Source: Actinidia chinensis
Lineage: Eukaryota > Streptophyta > Magnoliopsida > Ericales > Actinidiaceae
Reading direction: 5' to 3'
Assembly (NCBI GenBank): GCA_009663005.1
Contig: CM018888.1
Span: 7,375,042 to 7,387,541 of the forward strand
DNA length: 12,500 nucleotides
The first letter of the stretch is position 1; every line of letters begins with the position of its first letter. The notes beneath the pieces were generated by a model. The model was not told the origin of the DNA. It did no database searches and worked only from the letters and a program-made list of their open reading frames with translations. Below, piece by piece: positions 8,561 through 12,500 of this stretch. A program made the translations under genes and the position numbers.

Positions 8561-8710
8561 GAAGGATTGAAATGCTTGGAGTACTTTTATTTGGATACTT
8601 CATCTATCAACAAGAGCTTTCTATATAATGTTGGATCCGTATTGTCCCTAAGGGTTCTCACTGCGTAGACCAAGGTCTTGCACTTTGATCATATTCCTTG
8701 GTTTCGATCT
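8561..8710 (+). pseudogene. RLP pseudogene, exon piece 4
   Basis: From 8564 the frame reads GLKCLEYFYLDTSSINKSFL, then YNVGSVLSLRVLTA, typical wording of this RLP family. An in-frame TAG follows at 8666-8668. The LRR pattern is lost beyond about 8670. The left border is unclear; a TTAG at 8558-8561 could be the acceptor. Confidence 0.72.
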
Positions 8711-8729
8711 TTTACTATGCGTTTACTAA

Positions 8730-8783
8730 AATTAAAATTAACATTATGTTTTTTGTTCTAAAAAATAAGATGCTATAAACAAT
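8730..8783. repeat. 54-bp intron repeat, copy B
   Basis: Diverged copy of 7961-8014 (7 mismatches in 54, no gaps). It lies after LRR piece 4. No LRR exon follows at the expected distance, so the exon of this unit has been lost or eroded. Confidence 0.85.
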
Positions 8784-8813
8784 CTCTTAGAAGAATTTCC
8801 TCCATTTTAAGGC

Positions 8814-8935
8814 TGAATTGGCATCAAGGAATTCGTGGAGGAAAAAGAAAATGGAAGGAAAAAAATTTAAATTCCGAGATGTATTAATTTTTACTTTTGC
8901 TTTTCACCACTCACTTTTTCCCTTTCCTTTTCCTC
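8814..8935. repeat. Diverged dispersed repeat, copy 1
   Basis: It starts TGAATTGGCAT (8814-8824) and ends TCACTTTTTCCCTTTCC followed by TTTTCCT. The same start and end motifs recur 89-97 bp apart at 9272-9382. The interior is only loosely similar. A 29-nt pure pyrimidine run (8914-8942) faces a purine-rich run (8836-8865). Confidence 0.45.
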
Positions 8936-9271
8936 TTTTTCCATCAAATCATTCCCCTAAAGATAGTACTGGTTCTTGGATTATGGATGTTTGAAGAATA
9001 AATCAGCTCCAAAGCCTCTTGAGCCCTTCATTGACTGTTGGTTAGAACTGTGGTTCTCTGTAATAAGATTGGTTTTGCATCTTTGCTTGCTAATTGCTTT
9101 TAGTCTTCATGGATGAGTATATATATTTATTACGAATGCCATATTCAATACCCACTTGACCGGATACCTTCCTATTTTTGAAATTTCTCTATTTTTGCAG
9201 ATGTTTGGTTTTGGATCACTGATTTGGTTGATTAATTACCAGAGTTGGTAAATAATCCTTATTTTAGTAAG

Positions 9272-9382
9272 TGAATTGGCATACAATACTGCGGCGAAAG
9301 AAAATTTCTATCCCCCATTCATTTTGAACATAATTTAATTTCTATTATTTGTCTTGATTTTCACTTCCCTTTCCTTTTCCTT
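9272..9382. repeat. Diverged dispersed repeat, copy 2
   Basis: It starts TGAATTGGCAT (9272-9282) and ends TCACTTCCCTTTCC followed by TTTTCCTT. The order and spacing of the shared motifs match copy 1 at 8814-8935. Confidence 0.45.
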
Positions 9383-9889
9383 GTCGAATAGTTATTATTT
9401 TTTTCAGTGACAAATCTTTAACTTTCCAATTTTTTTCCAGGGAAAATCTATTCCATGAAAAAAGCGCATCAAGGTGGTTGTCACAAGCTGGCAATGCCCT
9501 TGGCAAGACTTGGAATTTTCATGTACTGGCAATGCCTCGTACCACAGGCAAGCCTCCATAGATGATACAAAATAGGTTCTACATAAAAGACTACACGAAC
9601 ATGTAATATATAGAAACTAGACTTAATGGGACAACATTTGTTTCACCTCTTTCTCATGTTACTCCATACATTTCCAATTAGTAGAAATTCTTCCTCATTT
9701 GCTTGGTTCTAGCCACTTGATAAACTCCTTTCTTTTGAGGAGATAGTTGTTGATTTTATTCATTGACTCCCATTCAAAGTCTTATCAAATAAATAGATTC
9801 TACTTGGAAGTCTTTGCAGATAGAACTAGACTTCCCATTCCATAAAAGAAGGAAAGACGGACTCAAAATAAAATTGCTAAAAAATCTTT

Positions 9890-9915
9890 TTTGGATAATT
9901 TCTGAATTATCCAAA
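9890..9915. other. Perfect 11-bp hairpin, 4-nt loop
   Basis: TTTGGATAATT (9890-9900) is followed by the loop TCTG and its exact complement AATTATCCAAA (9905-9915). It could be a chance palindrome in AT-rich DNA or the core of a small foldback element. Confidence 0.6.
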
Positions 9916-10461
9916 TACCTGAATGGGTTACCTCAGCTATGAGATTAAGCGCGATTCTGATTCCCACTCTAGATTATGACCATCTAATCATAAAAAAGTT
10001 TGGAAATGTTTCTATTGTTGAGTAATCTTTTGTTTCATGTATAGATATATATTTTTTATATTTTTCTTTTTTTGATTGGGAAAAGTTTGTTTGAGAATCC
10101 GAGATGTTGTTTCAGTTGACTTATAATGGACAGGTATTGTTTACCTATTTATTTTTACCGTTTTAAAGCATTGAAGAGTAGTTAACAGCTGTCCTTGACC
10201 ATGTCCATGTCCTCCGTAATTACCATCTACAGTTGTTGCATGTAACTCTTTTATGTTTCTTTTTATGGAGATAATTTGGAAGTGTATTGCGAGTGACTTC
10301 TTTTAATATGCCTCGTTCGGAGTTACTGAATTTTAATCTTCTTGATGTTCTTCAAAAAGGTGAATTTCAGAATTTCTCAAATTATTAGGGTTTGTGCCTA
10401 GCATGTACATTATTGAAAAAGTAGATTCAAAGGGTTGATGATTTATTGAACGCTTTTTCAG

Positions 10462-10566
10462 GTGCTAGATGAGTACCAGAAGAATTTTGGTGATTCTTGG
10501 AGAGCTGTGCAAGCTGATAATACTCAACCATGGCCCTATTTGAACGAAGCTCTCACCAAATTTCAG
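10462..10566 (+). CDS. YKT61: YKT61 exon A (end of longin domain)
   Basis: 35 codons from VLDEYQ to LTKFQ, phase 0 at both ends. The acceptor CTTTTTCAG ends at 10461 and the donor is CAG|GTATTT. In full-length plant YKT6 this segment follows the residues LLNK, whose codons are not seen upstream. Confidence 0.95.
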
Positions 10567-11897
10567 GTATTTGCCAACTTTCTTTTAAGTTGTAACAGAA
10601 TTTTAATACCATTATTTTTGTTTTCAGCATAAACTTTCAGTTTAGTTTGTTGACATTGAGCTGATGAGGAACTGACGCAATTGTTTCTTCTGTTCTCTTT
10701 TTCAGGACCCTGCTGAAGCTGACACGTTGTTGAAAATTCGGAGGGAATTGGATGAAACAAAAATTATTCTTGTAAAGTGTTGAATTATAACTGCATTAGC
10801 TTAAGGATCTTTATGCAGTCTTCGTTCTTGTTCCTTTCCTTTTATTGGCATTCTTCGAATTGTATTTGTCATGAATTATATAACATGGTTAGTTGTTATT
10901 ATTTGGGTTTGGAAAATTGGCTTGTTCACACCATATTTTTCTCCGTAACATCTCTAGTAAACGCAAATGGGAAACTCTCGCGATCATTATACCCGTGCCA
11001 TACTTCATGCCACATGTTTTGGGTATCAAATTATATAGATCCTGAATGAATAATATCTATTGGAGGTTTAAGCATATGTTGTACAGACACTTGTCATTAT
11101 TTTATATTGACAATTAAATGCTGCATATGTGTTGACCTGGTTCTTTATTATTTACCCCTTTCGTTCTTTGTGTTGACTTGTGGACCTTCCTTTGGTACAG
11201 AGTAAGACCATTGATAGCGTCCTTGCACGAGGTGAGAGGCTGGATAGTTTAGTTGAGAAGAGTTCAGATCTTAGTGCAGCTTCACAGGTAATCTGCATAA
11301 CTTGCGTATGTTTCTCATTGTTATTTGTCCAACACATACCGAATCCATTCACATTCTCATGGCCATGGCCATGGCCAGTATCATAAAAATGTATGGAACA
11401 ACTGTATTGTCTTTCTCGTCTATTTACTCAATTATATGAAAAAGTCTAAAGGTCAAGCTACGAATTTGAAAAACACACCGTATAGTGCCACAGCAGTCTT
11501 GGCTTAATGTTCAATGTCCAATCAGCTATCAACTAGCTGTTTGTTGTGCTATTATGGAAATTTATTTTAAAAAATGGAATGACTTAAGGAATTTGAACAT
11601 TTTTTTTTGCAACGATACTAATGATTGTGGTTCTGCATTGCATGTTTTGGGAAGAAGCGATAACATGTCAAATTTAATGATAATTGCTTGACTTTTTGTA
11701 AAGAGATTTGTGACTGTGTTATTCATACTTGCCATTAAGCGCTCATATTTCGTATGGGACGCATCTCTTTGCTCATAATGTCAACCATGGAACGGGCATT
11801 TTATCTCTAATACAAGTCCTTCCTGTGTGTGTTCTTTTCCCAACAGATGTTCTACAAACAGGCAAAGAAAACCAATCAATGCTGTACAATATTATAA
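10462..11897 (+). CDS. YKT61: YKT6-type R-SNARE (YKT61), C-terminal four exons
   Basis: Four exons (10462-10566, 10706-10771, 11201-11287, 11847-11897) join in frame to 102 codons and a TAA stop. The product is the C-terminal half of the plant R-SNARE YKT6, a ~199-residue protein that works in membrane fusion at Golgi, endosome and vacuole. The order is: end of the longin domain (VLDEYQKNFGDSWRAVQ), linker helix, R-SNARE coiled coil with the zero-layer arginine in VLARGERLD (CGA at 11228-11230), then KKTNQCCTIL, where the two cysteines are the family's palmitoylation and farnesylation sites in place of a transmembrane anchor. All splice sites are GT..AG and no codon is damaged. The first ~97 residues (start Met and most of the longin domain) are absent from the window. 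Either intron 1 is longer than 10 kb and holds the debris upstream, or this is a 5'-truncated copy. Family call is near certain; whether it is functional is not. Confidence 0.95.
10706..10771 (+). CDS. YKT61: YKT61 exon B (linker and start of SNARE motif)
   Basis: 22 codons, DPAEADTLLKIRRELDETK plus IIL, phase 0 at both ends. The acceptor CTTTTTCAG ends at 10705 and the donor is CTT|GTAAAG. The preceding intron is 139 bp. Confidence 0.95.
10772..11200 (+). other. YKT61 intron (429 bp)
   Basis: T-rich intron with good GT..AG ends. The 90-codon open frame starting at 10777 lies wholly within it, has no recognisable domain, and is treated as chance. Confidence 0.85.
11201..11287 (+). CDS. YKT61: YKT61 exon C (SNARE core with zero-layer Arg)
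   Basis: 29 codons, SKTIDSVLARGERLDSLVEK plus SSDLSAASQ. The acceptor TTGGTACAG ends at 11200 and the donor is CAG|GTAATC. The arginine of LARGE is the ionic-layer residue that defines R-SNAREs. The first residue is Ser, where I recall His in other plant YKT6 proteins. Confidence 0.95.
11288..11846 (+). other. YKT61 intron (559 bp)
   Basis: AT-rich intron. It contains a short (CATGGC)3 run at 11358-11375 and a T9 run near 11600. Open frames inside it (about 11325-11507 and 11485-11691) are read-through of intron sequence with no domain. Confidence 0.85.
11847..11897 (+). CDS. YKT61: YKT61 exon D (C-terminus, CCTIL lipidation motif)
   Basis: 16 codons plus TAA: MFYKQAKKTNQCCTIL. The acceptor TTCCCAACAG ends at 11846. 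The paired cysteines (TGC 11880-11882, TGT 11883-11885) and final leucine are the conserved YKT6 lipid-anchor signal. Confidence 0.95.
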   Translation: MFYKQAKKTNQCCTIL

Positions 11898-12070
11898 GCA
11901 TCTGAATGACAGTATTCCATCATCGCACATGCTTTTCTGGTGTTAACACTAAATGGTGATTGTTGTTTATGTCATTTGTCAATTGCTTGCTTGATCGGAT
12001 TCTTTTGATTTTTCCCTCTTGTATCTTGGTTTTCGGATTGAAAAATTATAGTGAAATTACATTAATTGGA

Positions 12071-12075
<5 letters not shown>
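11898..12075 (+). other. Probable YKT61 3' untranslated region and flank
   Basis: Begins right after the stop codon. It is T-rich with TTGTA-type motifs (near 12018-12024) of the kind found upstream of plant poly(A) sites, but no exact AATAAA was seen, so the transcript end cannot be placed. Confidence 0.4.

Positions 12076-12104
<29 letters not shown>
12076..12104. repeat. (AT)14 microsatellite
   Basis: An uninterrupted AT dinucleotide run of 29 nt, preceded by the imperfect ATATA at 12071-12075. Confidence 0.95.
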
Positions 12105-12108
<4 letters not shown>

Positions 12109-12500
12109 ACAAGGACAAATATTGCATCCACTACAAGGAAGTCAGTGTGTAAAAAGTACATATCAATCCGAAAGCAGAAAAGTAACGAGGACAAATATTT
12201 TTTACAATTACTTTAATAGAGAACAGTTCAATATCCATTTAATACTGTTTTATAACTTAACGAGTGTGATATATAAAATTATACCTATTTATTTTGTTTT
12301 AAATTGATATTGATAAATCATTTATCTGTAACCAATTACCGTGATTTTTTATAATACATGAACGATTTCAATTATCAACATGAGCTCAAAATGCTTCAAC
12401 GATACTAATACAATTCATTTTATACTATAGACAAGTCTGATCCATTTTGCTAATAGCCAAATTACATAGTACCCAGAAAATATTGCATGCGTACAGCCTG
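12105..12500. other. Non-coding 3' flank
   Basis: Strongly AT-rich. The only visible feature is a short repeat, GGACAAATATT, at about 12113 and 12190. No gene, tRNA or repeat-element end was recognised. Confidence 0.6.

Larger units (their letters stand above)
7080..8710 (+). pseudogene. LRR receptor-like protein (Cf-9/RLP type), fragmentary
   Basis: Four plus-strand pieces read as plant extracellular leucine-rich repeats with the xxLxxLxxLxLxxN pattern: LKSLDLSSNSLTGGLS (piece 1), FKVLDLSSNEFNNSILSTLG (piece 2), MSILKELDLGGSWIN (piece 3), and LEYFYLDTSSINKSFLYNVG followed by LSLRVL (piece 4). Wording such as LELEDWYLNAS and GFEKLARLRK is typical of a multi-exon RLP family of dicots whose members act as cell-surface receptors without a kinase domain. 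The signal peptide, cysteine-paired N-terminal cap, most LRRs, the transmembrane segment and the tail are all missing (such proteins are usually 700-1,000 residues). Damage includes a probable one-base deletion at the end of piece 1 and in-frame stops at 7538 and 8666. It is probably a truncated pseudogene; unrecognised sequencing errors could add to the damage. Confidence 0.85.
8784..10461. other. Non-coding stretch before the YKT61 exons
   Basis: This is the 5' end of the visible YKT61 intron or its upstream flank. I read it for the missing longin exons in all plus frames and found none. It holds a diverged repeat pair (8814-8935 and 9272-9382), a perfect hairpin (9890-9915), two copies of CTGGCAATGCC (about 9489 and 9525), and otherwise AT-rich unstructured sequence. 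Confidence 0.6.

Noticed and set aside
4983..8700. 16-base identity TTGATCATATTCCTTG at 4983 and 8685
   Set aside because: One copy is in copia gag and the other is next to an LRR exon. The flanks do not align, so it is probably coincidence.
9201..9226. MFGFGSLIW after a TTTTTGCAG acceptor, resembling the start of ChaC/gamma-glutamylcyclotransferase
   Set aside because: Only about eight residues agree. The frame then stops and no later ChaC motif is present, so it is chance.
10563..10760. Minus-strand 65-codon open frame
   Set aside because: Antisense shadow across a YKT61 intron and exon B, with no recognisable motif.
11152..11386. Overlapping minus and plus open frames around exon C
   Set aside because: The minus frame is antisense to exon C. 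The plus frame is exon C read through into its intron.
12122..12307. Plus-strand 61-codon open frame in the 3' flank
   Set aside because: AT-rich composition, no domain and no splice or regulatory context; chance.

Overview
The window looks like nuclear DNA of a dicot plant. It is AT-rich, with short exons separated by AT-rich introns that have ordinary GT..AG ends. It holds one recognisable host gene (the R-SNARE YKT6/YKT61), a decayed plant Cf-9-like LRR receptor-like protein, and a Ty1/copia LTR retrotransposon. The species cannot be told from the sequence.

Layout. Positions 1-448 hold a 283-bp-period tandem duplication with no gene. Positions 449-877 are non-genic apart from one weak candidate exon (787-840). 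Positions 878-6257 are one full-length but badly decayed copia element lying on the minus strand. Both LTRs, a perfect 5-bp target-site duplication (CTGTT), a primer-binding-site remnant, a polypurine tract and traces of gag, protease, integrase, reverse transcriptase and RNase H in copia order can all be seen. Every reading frame in it is broken.

Positions 7080 to about 8710 hold pieces of an LRR receptor-like protein gene on the plus strand, with frameshifts, in-frame stops and no N-terminal, transmembrane or C-terminal part; I call it a pseudogene. Positions 8784-10461 are non-coding and contain a diverged repeat pair and a perfect hairpin.

Positions 10462-11897 hold the last four coding exons of YKT61 on the plus strand, 102 codons that are clean and correctly spliced. 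They cover the end of the longin domain, the SNARE motif with its zero-layer arginine, and the C-terminal CCTIL lipidation motif. The first ~97 codons of the usual ~199-residue protein are not found anywhere upstream in the window. The rest (11898-12500) is 3' flank with an (AT)14 microsatellite.

The genes do not form a functional unit. The picture is a housekeeping SNARE gene next to, or holding in a very long intron, transposon and resistance-gene debris. I found no previously undescribed system. The points most worth checking are the missing 5' half of YKT61 and the indel-rich damage confined to the retroelement, which may be partly an assembly artefact.
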